From: Candidatus Poribacteria bacterium
GTDB taxonomy: Bacteria > Poribacteria > WGA-4E > WGA-3G
NCBI GenBank assembly: GCA_021295735.1
Contig: JAGWBU010000021.1
Location: forward strand, 88,515 to 121,732
Direction: 5' to 3'
Length of the DNA: 33,218 nucleotides
In this document: piece after piece, positions 1 through 10,676 of the stretch
How positions within the stretch are numbered: position 1 is the first letter of the stretch
How the letters are laid out: each line of letters starts with the position of its first letter
Position numbers and translations under genes: made by a program
The notes under the pieces: generated by a model
What the model saw: the letters and a program-made list of their open reading frames with translations, nothing else
Told to the model about the DNA's origin: nothing
Database searches by the model: none

Positions 1-81
1 AAAAGTTGCGGAATGCAAACCCAAACAAGAGGAACATGTGAAATATAAATATACCAAATGTTAACTGGCACAACGCGTATA

Positions 82-238
82 TATAGTAGATTTTGGAATT
101 ACTTGGACACTCTTGCACCAGCGAGGTTAGGAAACCTCGCCTACCTTCAATTTCAATGTAAGAGACGCAACAAATTGCGCGACTACAAACGCACCAAACC
201 TATTAAGAACTAAAAAAATAATTTTAGATTTCACTATA
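82..238. mobile_element. Family A MITE-like element, copy 1
   Basis: This 157-bp element has imperfect terminal inverted repeats: the left end reads TATAGTAGATTTTGGAATTA and the right end, reverse complemented, reads TATAGTGAAATCTAAAATTA. It carries two internal palindromic cassettes, GCGAGGTTAGGAAACCTCGC and a diverged GCGCAA/TTGCGC unit. It is flanked by TA on both sides, which fits a Tc1/mariner or IS630-type target duplication but cannot be proven because the ends themselves begin with TA. It encodes no protein. Complete relatives lie at 9198-9341, 11458-11615 and 32966-33089. Confidence 0.75.
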
Positions 239-270
239 TAAAAAATTTCACAAAATAGATAAAAAATAGG

Positions 271-300
271 TTGACAAAAAATAAAAATTTATGGTATAAT
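271..300 (+). promoter_or_regulatory. Sigma70-type promoter for gyrB
   Basis: A perfect TTGACA (271-276) and a perfect TATAAT (295-300) are separated by 18 bases, with an extended -10 TGG just before the -10 hexamer. Transcription would start near 307, giving gyrB a leader of about 264 nt. This is the best promoter match in the window. Confidence 0.75.
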
Positions 301-446
301 GGATATAGAAAATACAAATTTTTGTGTGAAAATTTTATGATACGTTACTCACTACGGGTTGATATGGAAAAGGTCATTAAATTAAGTAAAAATTGTAACT
401 GATCGTTAAAAAATTTGATCGGAAAATTGCTGCGATTCGTGATAAC

Positions 447-483
447 TTGTAGGTTGGATTTAGCATAACGAAATCCAGCAACA
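447..483. repeat. Hairpin repeat in the gyrB leader
   Basis: The unit reads GTAGGTTGGATTT, then a short loop, then AAATCCAGCAAC, so TGGATTT pairs with AAATCCA and the flanking GTTG pairs with CAAC around a bulge. It resembles the widely dispersed GTAGGTTGGGTT...AACCCAAC type repeat of bacterial intergenic regions (from memory, not searched). It lies inside the predicted leader, about 90 bases before the gyrB start, so it would be transcribed. The rest of 301-570 shows no gene. Confidence 0.5.
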
Positions 484-567
484 TGTTCTTTCCATGCTGT
501 TTGCCTAACCTTATCTCATTTCATACTTCCGATTGACACAACCAACAACCTAAAAGAGGATTTATAG

Positions 568-3090
<2,523 letters not shown>

Positions 3091-3091
3091 C

Positions 3092-3153
3092 TATAGTAAA
3101 CTCAAAAAATATGTGACCATTTTTTGGTAGGTGTGGTTTCCTAACCGCACCAT
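3092..3153. repeat. Half copy of family A element between gyrB and gyrA
   Basis: One family A end (TATAGTAAACTC) starts two bases after the gyrB stop and leads into the cassette GGTGTGGTTtcctAACCGCACC, a 9-bp stem with one G-T pair. No matching right-hand end was found before gyrA, so this is a half copy or decayed element. The hairpin lies where a gyrB terminator would be expected but is not followed by a T-run. Confidence 0.55.
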
Positions 3154-3316
3154 AGGTGTCAATTTAAGGATTTATTTCAGGTTTCACACATTTTAACCCA
3201 AACAACACCGTAACCCGATTGTTGAATACATCAGAAACATGATTCAACCTCCATCTAAGCTGAAAATACAGAAAAATGAGTGAAACCCAACTCTTTTCTC
3301 TCTTATGGACAGACAA

Positions 3317-3347
3317 TTGGAATCAAATATCTAACTCACGTTATAAT
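3317..3347 (+). promoter_or_regulatory. Possible gyrA promoter
   Basis: A perfect -10 TATAAT (3342-3347) lies 37 bases before the gyrA start. The best -35 is TTGGAA (3317-3322) with a long 19-base spacer, so the match is weaker than the gyrB promoter. It would allow gyrA to be transcribed apart from gyrB. Confidence 0.4.
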
Positions 3348-3384
3348 AAAAAGAAAATAGTCATAACGAATATAAGAGAAATAT

Positions 3385-5841
3385 ATGCAAGAAGAAAACA
3401 TCGTTAGGCGATCTATAGAAACCGAACTACAGACCTCATACCTCACGTACGCGATGAGTGTAAATACAAATAGAGCAATCCCCGATGTGCGTGATGGCTT
3501 GAAGCCGAGTGCACGCCGAATCATCTATGCTATGGGAGAGATTAATCTCACGAGTAGTCGTCCCTACGATAAATGTGCTGCTGTTGTTGGGGAGGTTATG
3601 AAGAACTTTCATCCACACGGCGATGGTCCGATTTACGGCACGCTCGTAGGGCTTGCCCAGGAATTTAGTACACGTTATCCCTTAATTGATGGACAGGGAA
3701 ACTTCGGGTCTATTGACGATGACCCGGCAGGAGCAATGCGTTACACGGAGTGTAGACTTACAAAGATTGCTGAAACACTCCTGCTGGATATTAATAAGGA
3801 TACTGTTGACTTTCAACCCAATTATAAAGAATCGTTAGAAGAACCTACCGTCCTGCCCGGTCTTCTTCCGAACCTGCTTGTGAACGGTACTGACGGTATC
3901 GGTATAGGTTATTCAACAAAGATCCCACCACATAACCTCAATGAAGTCGTGGATGCCCTTCTACATGTAATTGATTTTCCGGAAGCGTCAATTGATGAGT
4001 TGATGGAATTTATCCCGGGGCCAGATTTTCCCACTGCTGGAATTATCGTTGGGAAAAAAGGAATCAAAGATATGTATTCTGCTGGCAAAGGGAGTATGAC
4101 GATGCGGGCGAAAGTGGAAATTGAACCGATAACGCACGATAAATCTCGTGGAGACCGCGAGCAGATTGTAGTTACTGAAATTCCCTATCAGATTAAGAAA
4201 AATTTGCTGCTGCAACAGATGGTTGAGCAGGTAGTGAGTAAAACGATTACTGGCATTTCGGATATCAGAGACGAATCTGATGAGGAGATCCGTATCGTTA
4301 TTGAACTTAAGCGCGGGGAAGTGCCACAAGTTGTCTTAAACCAACTCTACAAGCACACAAAGATGCAGCATTTTTTTCCTGCAAACCTTCTCTGCCTTGT
4401 TGAAGGACTTCCTAAAATATTAACGCTCCCCGAGATTTTACGCTACTACTTGATGCATCGGCGGGATGTTATCCGTAGACGCACGCAGTATGATTTAGCA
4501 CGATGCGAACGCCGCGCTCATATTTTAGAGGGATACCGTATAGCGCTTGAACATTTAGAAGAAGTTATTGACATCGTCCAAACTGCTGATACCCCACAAG
4601 CAGCCAAAGAACAACTGATAGCACAGTATGAACTTTCTGAAGATCAAGCGAACGAGGTGCTGGGACTAACCTTAAGCCAGTTAACAGGATTAGGGCGTCA
4701 GAATATTAACGAAGAATACGAAAAATTGGTAGTAGAAATTGCGGAACTTCGTGCTATTCTTGATAGTGAAGATCTTGTTACCAACATCATCAGAGAAGAA
4801 TTGGAGGGGTTGAAGGAGGATCATGGAGATGATCGCATCACCGAAATTGTTTCGGAGGTCGAAAGTTTCGAAATGGAAGATCTCATCGCTGATGAGGAGA
4901 TGGTTGTCACGCTCACGCATTCTGGATATCTCAAACGGATTCCCATGGATACCTACCGAACGCAAAATCGAGGTGGGGTTGGTATAAAAGGCGGTAACCC
5001 AAAAGACGGGGACTTCTTGGAACAACTGCTTATTGCAACAGCGCATCAATCCCTTCTTTTCTTTACAAGCCTCGGCAAGTGCTATGTTCTGAAAGTTTTT
5101 GAGATACCGGAAGGTTCACGTCAAGCAGCTGGACGCGCAGCGGTAAATATGCTAAAACTAAGTGACTCTGAGACTATTACTGCATTTTTACCCATTCGAG
5201 AGTTTAATGAAGACCTCTATATTCTTATGGCAACAAAATACGGTATTGTAAAGAAAACTCCATTGGGTGACTTTAGAAATCCCATTTCCAGTGGAATTAT
5301 AGCGGTTAATTTAGATCCAGACGACCAATTAATTGGGGCGCACCTTACCGATGGAAATTACGATGTTATTCTGGTTAGCCATAATGGGAACTCTATACGA
5401 TTTAAGGAATCAGATGTTCGCAGTATGGGGCGCCGTACACGTGGTGTTCGCGGCATCCGGCTCGCTGAAGAAGACTTTGTCGTAGACATGGTCTGTTCTG
5501 CTGATGAAAAAGATTCTCTTCTCATTGTAACTGAAAACGGTTATGGCAAGCGAACAGGACTATCCGCGTATCGTTCGCAGAAGCGCGGCGGCATAGGATT
5601 GACTGCCATTAAGCGTTCAACACGTAATGGTGCGGTTGTTTCTGCAAAATTAGTTTCAAAGTCAGATGAGCTCGTTTTGATTAGTTCTACTGGATACATT
5701 ACACGCATGGCAGTCAGTGACATTCGTTCAATTGGACGCACAACGCAGGGCGTAAGACTCATGACTTTACAAGAAGACGAGATACTTGTTGACGTTGGTA
5801 AAATCTCAGAAACCGATTCTGGTAGCAATGTGGAAGGATAG
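3385..5841 (+). CDS. gyrA: DNA gyrase subunit A
   Basis: GyrA is the DNA breakage-reunion subunit that works with GyrB. The N-terminal domain has IPDVRDGLKPSARR, FHPHGD (75-80) and the catalytic tyrosine in AMRYTE (Tyr120). The C-terminal beta-pinwheel starts near residue 500. At 818 residues the length is normal for GyrA. Its GyrA-box-like motifs are QNRGGVG (527-533) and QKRGGIG (732-738), both departing from the canonical QRRGGKG at the basic positions. The quinolone-pocket residues equivalent to E. coli Ser83 and Asp87 are both glycine (Gly81, Gly85 in HPHGDGPIYGTL). The usual LKPVHRR is LKPSARR. A short AAGAG sequence lies just before the ATG. The TPR gene begins 83 bases downstream on the same strand. 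Confidence 0.94.
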   Translation: MQEENIVRRSIETELQTSYLTYAMSVNTNRAIPDVRDGLKPSARRIIYAMGEINLTSSRPYDKCAAVVGEVMKNFHPHGDGPIYGTLVGLAQEFSTRYPLIDGQGNFGSIDDDPAGAMRYTECRLTKIAETLLLDINKDTVDFQPNYKESLEEPTVLPGLLPNLLVNGTDGIGIGYSTKIPPHNLNEVVDALLHVIDFPEASIDELMEFIPGPDFPTAGIIVGKKGIKDMYSAGKGSMTMRAKVEIEPITHDKSRGDREQIVVTEIPYQIKKNLLLQQMVEQVVSKTITGISDIRDESDEEIRIVIELKRGEVPQVVLNQLYKHTKMQHFFPANLLCLVEGLPKILTLPEILRYYLMHRRDVIRRRTQYDLARCERRAHILEGYRIALEHLEEVIDIVQTADTPQAAKEQLIAQYELSEDQANEVLGLTLSQLTGLGRQNINEEYEKLVVEIAELRAILDSEDLVTNIIREELEGLKEDHGDDRITEIVSEVESFEMEDLIADEEMVVTLTHSGYLKRIPMDTYRTQNRGGVGIKGGNPKDGDFLEQLLIATAHQSLLFFTSLGKCYVLKVFEIPEGSRQAAGRAAVNMLKLSDSETITAFLPIREFNEDLYILMATKYGIVKKTPLGDFRNPISSGIIAVNLDPDDQLIGAHLTDGNYDVILVSHNGNSIRFKESDVRSMGRRTRGVRGIRLAEEDFVVDMVCSADEKDSLLIVTENGYGKRTGLSAYRSQKRGGIGLTAIKRSTRNGAVVSAKLVSKSDELVLISSTGYITRMAVSDIRSIGRTTQGVRLMTLQEDEILVDVGKISETDSGSNVEG

Positions 5842-5911
5842 TTGTCAGTAACAAACCTTCGTCAAATGTGGTTACGAATTATGGAGCGGGTTTGCCACTA
5901 TTAAAGCAGAT

Positions 5912-5917
5912 AAGGAG
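5912..5917 (+). promoter_or_regulatory. Ribosome binding site that fixes the TPR gene start
   Basis: AAGGAG lies 7 bases before the ATG at 5925. The open frame extends upstream to an ATG at 5868, but that has no Shine-Dalgarno sequence and would add 19 residues before an otherwise good signal peptide. Confidence 0.75.
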
Positions 5918-5924
5918 AACGATT

Positions 5925-7379
5925 ATGAAAAGCAACTTATGGAGATTTTTTATCCTGCTAAGTGCAGTGTGTCTTTTCTCAACAGGGAATGTAACAGATG
6001 CGCAAGAATTAATGCCTCTTGCAACACCAGAACAGGTGCCGTTGACAGAGGAATCAGAAACTGCAAAGCAGGTTTACACTCAGCTGATGCACGCAATCTA
6101 CCTACAAAGTTTTGATAGGGATGTGGATGCTGCAAAACGGATATATGCTGCAAAACATATATATGATGATTTAGTTAAACTGGCCCCTGATTCTGCTTAT
6201 ATTTGGTACAAACGAGGGCAACTTCGGTTTGATCCGATGGCGGATATAAAAGGTGCTGAAGAGGATATACTTAAAGCACTAAAACTTAACCCATCCCACG
6301 TTCCAGCAAACTGGCAACTCGCGGAAATTTTATTTCACCGTGCATCCCATTCAGGTGGAAAATATATCATGGAAGGGTTGAAAGCGGCAAAAAAAGTGAC
6401 TGAATTAGACCCTGACCATTTCGATGCACACCTAATAATCGTTAGAATAGCGTTTCGCCTCCAAGAATATTCTACTGCGGAAACATCTTTGAAAGCACTA
6501 ACACGAATTCTACCTTTTGAACCTACATTTCACAAGCAACTCGGTGATCTCTACCAAATTACAAATCAGTGGCAAGCAGCTATTGATGCTTATCAACGCG
6601 TTATCAAAATTAGACCTAAAGACGTTCATAGCCATTTAGGGATCGGCTTGGTTTTTCAGGAACTTGCTCAGCGCTCGCTTGCGCAAGGAAAAATAGACTC
6701 ACAAAGTGAAGAAGTTGACTTATCGACTCTCATTCACGAGGCAGAAACATATCTTGGACGAGCGGTCTTCCTTTCAAAAGATGCTATAAACAATCCTACG
6801 AACGAATCCGGACGTGCCTACTTTCAACGGTTTTTGATAGATTCTCAGTATGCACTGGCAAACGTCTATTTCCTTTTTGAGAAATTTGAGAAAGCCGAAG
6901 AGACTTTCGCTGAACTTCTTGCTGATAATCCGCTCCATATTGACGCTACATACGGGATTGCTGCTGTTTATCAGACAATTGGAGCGTTTGAAAAAGCGGA
7001 GAAGTATTTGCGTAAAACGCTTGGGATGGAACCGGCGCATGAACTTGCGCTCAACGCACTCGGCTATCTCTATGCGGAGCAAGGAACAAATCTTGATGAA
7101 GCAGAAGCTTTAATAAAGCGTGCCCTCCAAAGGTCGCCAACAAACGGCGCGTATCTTGATAGTCTTGGATGGGTTTTCTTTAAACAGGGACGCTTCACGG
7201 AAGCTGTTACAGCGCTGGAAAATGCGAACGAACAAATGCCCGAAAATATTGAGATTTTGATGCACCTTGGCGATGCTTATCTCAAAAACGGTGAACCTGA
7301 AAAAGCGAGACGTGTCTGGGAGCAAGCACAAACAATCGAACCTGATAATGATGAAATACAGGCACGACTCAAGCAATAG
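5925..7379 (+). CDS. Secreted tetratricopeptide-repeat protein
   Basis: This 484-residue protein starts with a signal peptide (MKSNLWRFFILLSAVCLFST, cleavage probably after VTDA) and is otherwise almost all TPR helices. I count roughly eight to ten repeats. The last four are the clearest, including ALNALGYLYAEQ, GAYLDSLGWVFFKQGRF and IEILMHLGDAYLKNGEPEKA. The GAYLDSLGW segment is common in exported or periplasmic TPR proteins of Gram-negative bacteria. TPR arrays bind other proteins; no enzymatic motif is visible, so a periplasmic scaffold role is inference. The gene follows gyrA on the same strand, and the strong ribosome site supports the 5925 start. Confidence 0.85.
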   Translation: MKSNLWRFFILLSAVCLFSTGNVTDAQELMPLATPEQVPLTEESETAKQVYTQLMHAIYLQSFDRDVDAAKRIYAAKHIYDDLVKLAPDSAYIWYKRGQLRFDPMADIKGAEEDILKALKLNPSHVPANWQLAEILFHRASHSGGKYIMEGLKAAKKVTELDPDHFDAHLIIVRIAFRLQEYSTAETSLKALTRILPFEPTFHKQLGDLYQITNQWQAAIDAYQRVIKIRPKDVHSHLGIGLVFQELAQRSLAQGKIDSQSEEVDLSTLIHEAETYLGRAVFLSKDAINNPTNESGRAYFQRFLIDSQYALANVYFLFEKFEKAEETFAELLADNPLHIDATYGIAAVYQTIGAFEKAEKYLRKTLGMEPAHELALNALGYLYAEQGTNLDEAEALIKRALQRSPTNGAYLDSLGWVFFKQGRFTEAVTALENANEQMPENIEILMHLGDAYLKNGEPEKARRVWEQAQTIEPDNDEIQARLKQ

Positions 7380-7398
7380 TTTTCAGCTTTCGGTTTTT

Positions 7399-7439
7399 GG
7401 CTATCAGCATTCAGTTAAGAAACTGCTTTGCTGATAGCC
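7399..7439 (+). terminator. Stem-loop after the TPR gene
   Basis: GGCTATCAGCA (7399-7409) pairs perfectly with TGCTGATAGCC (7429-7439), with a second small stem CAGTT/AACTG in the loop. There is no T-run after it, so it may act as a weak terminator or simply be a palindromic repeat. Fragments of the same sequence (GCTGATGGCTATC, GCTGAAAGC) recur between it and the next start at 7484. Confidence 0.45.
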
Positions 7440-7483
7440 GACGGTTGATTGCTGATGGCTATCTCGCTGAAAGCTATTAAGAA

Positions 7484-9193
7484 ATGCGATATACCATCAT
7501 CACGGTTCTTTTGCTAACGCTAATCTTTTTTGTACAGTATGGTGAAGCATTCCGATGTGGCACACCACACTTAAAAATGGATATGGCACCCGAGCTTTTG
7601 TCGGAGGTGGCAACCGCACCAGCACCGGCACTCTCCATCGGATTCCAACGCCCCTTCTTTGCTATTGACTTCGCAAGAAGACAACAGTATACAATCAATG
7701 CAACGCTGCGGGCAAGCGGTCCCCACTGTTATATTTTCGTTGAAGATTCAGAATGGCAAGAAAACGTCACAGCACACACTGTTCAAACTATCCAAACAGC
7801 GTTTGAGATAGCAACTCCTGCTGACCCACAGCGCGGGATTTACGACATCTTAACGGAAAACTTCGGCGCGCCACCGGATATTGATGGGAATCAGAAAGTT
7901 ATCCTGCTCATCTTCAACATACGTGACATCAACATCCACCAAGCAACAGCCGGGTACTTCTTGCCGATTGATCAGCACAGAGGTATGCTACACCATCCAA
8001 CCCTCGGACCACTGCATAGTAACGAGGCAGATATCCTCTATATTAACTCTAAAAAGCAGCCAACGAATTCTGATGCGATTCAGTCTGTTATTGCCCATGA
8101 ACTCCAACATCTTATCCACTGGAAGCATTCTCCAAAGGAAGAAACATGGATAGACGAAGGGTGTGCTGATTACGCAGCTTTTCAATGTGGTTATAACCTT
8201 TATCAGCATATTAATGCTTTTCAGAAGACACCAAACATTTCATTGACCGACTGGACACAGATGAGTCAGACGAACCTGCTGGCACACTATGGTGCATCCT
8301 TTCTTTTTATGTTATATCTTCACGATCATTATGGTGGTGTACAGACTGTTACTGCGCTTGTTAAAAATCCTTTAGACGGGATTTTGGGGATTACACGCAC
8401 GCTGCAGGCACGCGGCATGTCACGTCCATTCTCAGACATTTTTGCCGACTGGAAAGTCACAAATTACCTCACAACGTGGAGGCTCCTTGGAACTCTTGAA
8501 AAACCTTTCCGGTATCATACGTTGACACCAGTGATTCAACCGCTATTCACCCATGAAACCTATCCTGCTAACGAAAAAAATAAGAAACTTGCAAATTTTG
8601 CTGCGCATGCTATTGAATGTAAAGTTGCAGCATTAGATCAGGCAGGTCTAACCGTTGGCTTTTCTACACAACGTAATGCGAACGTAGACATCAAGGTTGC
8701 TTATTTACGTAACACAGGGGAGGTGCATATTGAATCATTACCCTTTAAAATTGCGGATGGGACCGCCTCATTAGATATTCCTACTTTTGGAAATGACGTG
8801 CAACGATTGATGCTTATTCCAAGCCTACAAGTTGAAAATCAAAGTTTTTCTCAGCAAACTATAACTTATAACTATGATGCGTTTGAAGGAAGCCTCGGCA
8901 CCTATACCATCCACGTCCTTCCTAATCCCATTCATCCAAATTATTGGGAAGTTATTGCTGTTCCAAGCGAGGCAAAAGGTATACATTCACTTACATTAAC
9001 GCTCACATATCAAAACAGGAAACTTCTTGATGCAAAACCGATGGTGTATGTTGAAAATGGGGACAATGCTCTTTATCGATGCGTTTTTCATCTTAAATCT
9101 GATATTGAAACAGCAGCGGTAAATTGGAGCATCAGACGCGGTGACACTATTATTGACGAAGGAGTTCTGAATCAACCGATAACCGATAACTGA
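7484..9193 (+). CDS. Secreted zinc metallopeptidase, HExxH gluzincin-like (M30/hyicolysin-like)
   Basis: This 569-residue protein has a signal peptide (MRYTIITVLLLTLIFFVQYG) and a zinc peptidase core. AHELQHLIHW supplies His205, catalytic Glu206 and His209, and ETWIDEGCADY supplies a third ligand, probably Glu225, 16 residues after the second His. The HELQH plus TWxxEG arrangement resembles hyicolysin-type (M30) and related bacterial metalloproteases; exact family assignment is uncertain. The region before the motif (about 60-200) looks like the usual N-terminal subdomain. Residues after about 330 are beta-rich without known motifs. No C-terminal FlgD-like sorting domain is seen. The Shine-Dalgarno sequence is poor. 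A family A element begins four bases after the stop codon. Confidence 0.7.
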   Translation: MRYTIITVLLLTLIFFVQYGEAFRCGTPHLKMDMAPELLSEVATAPAPALSIGFQRPFFAIDFARRQQYTINATLRASGPHCYIFVEDSEWQENVTAHTVQTIQTAFEIATPADPQRGIYDILTENFGAPPDIDGNQKVILLIFNIRDINIHQATAGYFLPIDQHRGMLHHPTLGPLHSNEADILYINSKKQPTNSDAIQSVIAHELQHLIHWKHSPKEETWIDEGCADYAAFQCGYNLYQHINAFQKTPNISLTDWTQMSQTNLLAHYGASFLFMLYLHDHYGGVQTVTALVKNPLDGILGITRTLQARGMSRPFSDIFADWKVTNYLTTWRLLGTLEKPFRYHTLTPVIQPLFTHETYPANEKNKKLANFAAHAIECKVAALDQAGLTVGFSTQRNANVDIKVAYLRNTGEVHIESLPFKIADGTASLDIPTFGNDVQRLMLIPSLQVENQSFSQQTITYNYDAFEGSLGTYTIHVLPNPIHPNYWEVIAVPSEAKGIHSLTLTLTYQNRKLLDAKPMVYVENGDNALYRCVFHLKSDIETAAVNWSIRRGDTIIDEGVLNQPITDN

Positions 9194-9197
9194 TTAT

Positions 9198-9341
9198 TAT
9201 AGTGAAACCCATAATTATTTGGACATTTTGTTCTTATGCGGATTTCAAACACACGATAAATATAAGAGGCGCAATGAATTGCGCGACTACAAACGCCGCT
9301 AACCTTAAGAAAATGTCCAGGTATTTTTAGATTTTACTATA
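9198..9341. mobile_element. Family A MITE-like element, copy 2
   Basis: This 144-bp element has long terminal inverted repeats: the left end reads TATAGTGAAACCCATAATTA and then TTTGGACATTTT, and the right end carries AAAATGTCC and then TTTTTAGATTTTACTATA. Inside is the cassette GCGCAATGAATTGCGCGAC. The right end abuts the broken Asp-box gene, whose frame stays open back to 9278 within the element. Confidence 0.8.
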
Positions 9342-10306
9342 ATGCAGGAACAATTGGACAAAGCATTTGGCGAAGCACCGACATCGGTAAGACTTGGCAT
9401 CGTGCCAGCAACGGTATTTTTCCAGAAGCAGATATACGCGCAATCGTTGTGCATCCGACAGATTCAAATACGCTCTATGCTGGCACTGAAAAAGGTATTG
9501 TCAAAAGCACAAATGGAGGCGATACGTGGAAACACATGCCAAGTGAGATGGACAGCCGCGAAGTTTGGTCACTTGCCATTCATCCGACTGCTCCAGATAC
9601 ACTTTATGCTGGAACTTGTCCATCCGCGTTTTTCAAAACAACAGACGGTGGGGATACGTGGGCACAACTTGACGCGGAACTTGCCCAAGAATGTGAAGGT
9701 ATTCCTATCATTCCACGGGTGACAACTATCATTATTGATCCAGAAGACCATGAAACTGTCTATGCGGGGATTGAAATTGACGGGATGCGTCTTAGCACCG
9801 ACGGTGGAAAAACGTGGGATGACCGAAGTGAGGGATTGAGCAGCTTGGATATCCATGGACTGACGGTGGTTCCGGGTGATCAGAAAGCCGTTGTTGCTGC
9901 GACAAATAACGATGTTTGTATCACCACAGATATGCACAGTTGGACGCCGTTACAGGTTCGTAACCATTTTCCGTGGCCCTATTGCCGCGCGGCATTCTAT
10001 CTGAACGGTGAAAACGCCAAGGTCTTTATTGGTGCTGGCAACGGTCCCCCCGGTGACCAAGGTGGTATCTTTTATATGCAAGATACTGATGCTGCACAGG
10101 ACGCTGAGGCGATTCGTTGGGATCGCTCTGATATTGGGATGACAGCGAATAGCACTATTTGGTGTTTCGGCTATAATTCGCGTGTTAACGGATTGCTAAT
10201 AGCCTGTAGTGTGAGTGGACAACTTTTCTTGAGTGAGGACAATGGCGGCTCCTGGGCGAAGTTGACACATGAATTCGGAGAGGTGCGCGCTTTGGCGGTC
10301 GCATAG
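9341..10306 (+). pseudogene. 5'-truncated Asp-box (sialidase/YCF48-like) beta-propeller gene
   Basis: The frame running from the edge of the MITE encodes at least five Asp-box motifs: STDIGKTWH, STNGGDTW, TTDGGDTW, STDGGKTWD and SEDNGGSW. These mark a WD40/sialidase-type propeller that binds ligands or proteins. Coding similarity is continuous from the base after the element (NAGTIGQSIWRSTD), yet there is no ATG before the first blade; a stop at 9275-9277 lies inside the MITE. The first usable start is a GTG at 9449, which would discard the first blade. The gene therefore lost its start and any signal peptide, apparently at the element junction. A short product from GTG 9449 (285 residues) is possible but would be an incomplete propeller. 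Confidence 0.7.
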
Positions 10307-10309
10307 CTA

Positions 10310-10342
10310 AATCAACACCGAATGCGTTTATGATATTTGGCT
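10310..10342 (+). repeat. REP-like palindromic unit a
   Basis: AATCAACACCGAATGCG, then a short loop, then GATATTTGGCT. This is a diverged copy of the REP-like unit with consensus AATCAACGCCGAATACGC followed by TGGTATTYGGC, found eight times in this window. Confidence 0.55.
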
Positions 10343-10360
10343 GATAAATATTTGCGGAAA

Positions 10361-10402
10361 AGTCCTTATGTGGTTGGTAAGGGTAAATACCACATAAGGA
10401 CT
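10361..10402. terminator. Perfect 13-bp stem-loop after the propeller gene
   Basis: AGTCCTTATGTGG (10361-10373) pairs perfectly with CCACATAAGGACT (10390-10402) across a 16-base loop. It is followed by GTTTCACTATA, which looks like a family A right end, so it may be the cassette of a decayed element rather than a dedicated terminator. No long T-run follows. Confidence 0.5.
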
Positions 10403-10468
10403 GTTTCACTATAACATCTATTTTACAACGCCATTGGAATGAACAGATTTAACTAAAAAAATTATATC

Positions 10469-10498
10469 TTGACTTTTTTCGACAATTTATGATAAACT
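10469..10498 (+). promoter_or_regulatory. Possible promoter for the lipoprotein gene
   Basis: TTGACT (10469-10474) and TAAACT (10493-10498) are separated by 18 bases, placing a start near 10505 and a leader of about 170 nt that contains REP-like unit b. Confidence 0.45.
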
Positions 10499-10577
10499 TT
10501 TGGCAGTAGGTGGGTTGTGCGTTTAACTCAATCATTTGTTGGCAGACATAGGGTTTTGCCCTCCGCCAAATCATACA

Positions 10578-10605
10578 GAATACCACACGGCATTTGGCGT
10601 TGATT
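10578..10605 (-). repeat. REP-like palindromic unit b
   Basis: Read on the minus strand it is AATCAACGCCAAATGCC, then GTGTGGTATTC, matching the eight-copy REP-like family. It lies in the leader of the lipoprotein gene. Confidence 0.6.
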
Positions 10606-10676
10606 CCATCTAAAATACGCAGCACACGCACAGACGCCCTATGACAAAAGTTTAATCAAGGAGGCATATCTCTATT

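Noticed and set aside
7380..7483. Recurring 'CTATCAGC' words considered as a CRISPR-like array
   Set aside because: The units are inverted and of unequal spacing, with no constant repeat-spacer pattern.
9342..9722. A 126-codon plus-strand frame starting with ATG right after the family A element
   Set aside because: It is out of frame with the Asp-box coding sequence on the same strand, which has clear repeated motifs; this frame is a shadow.
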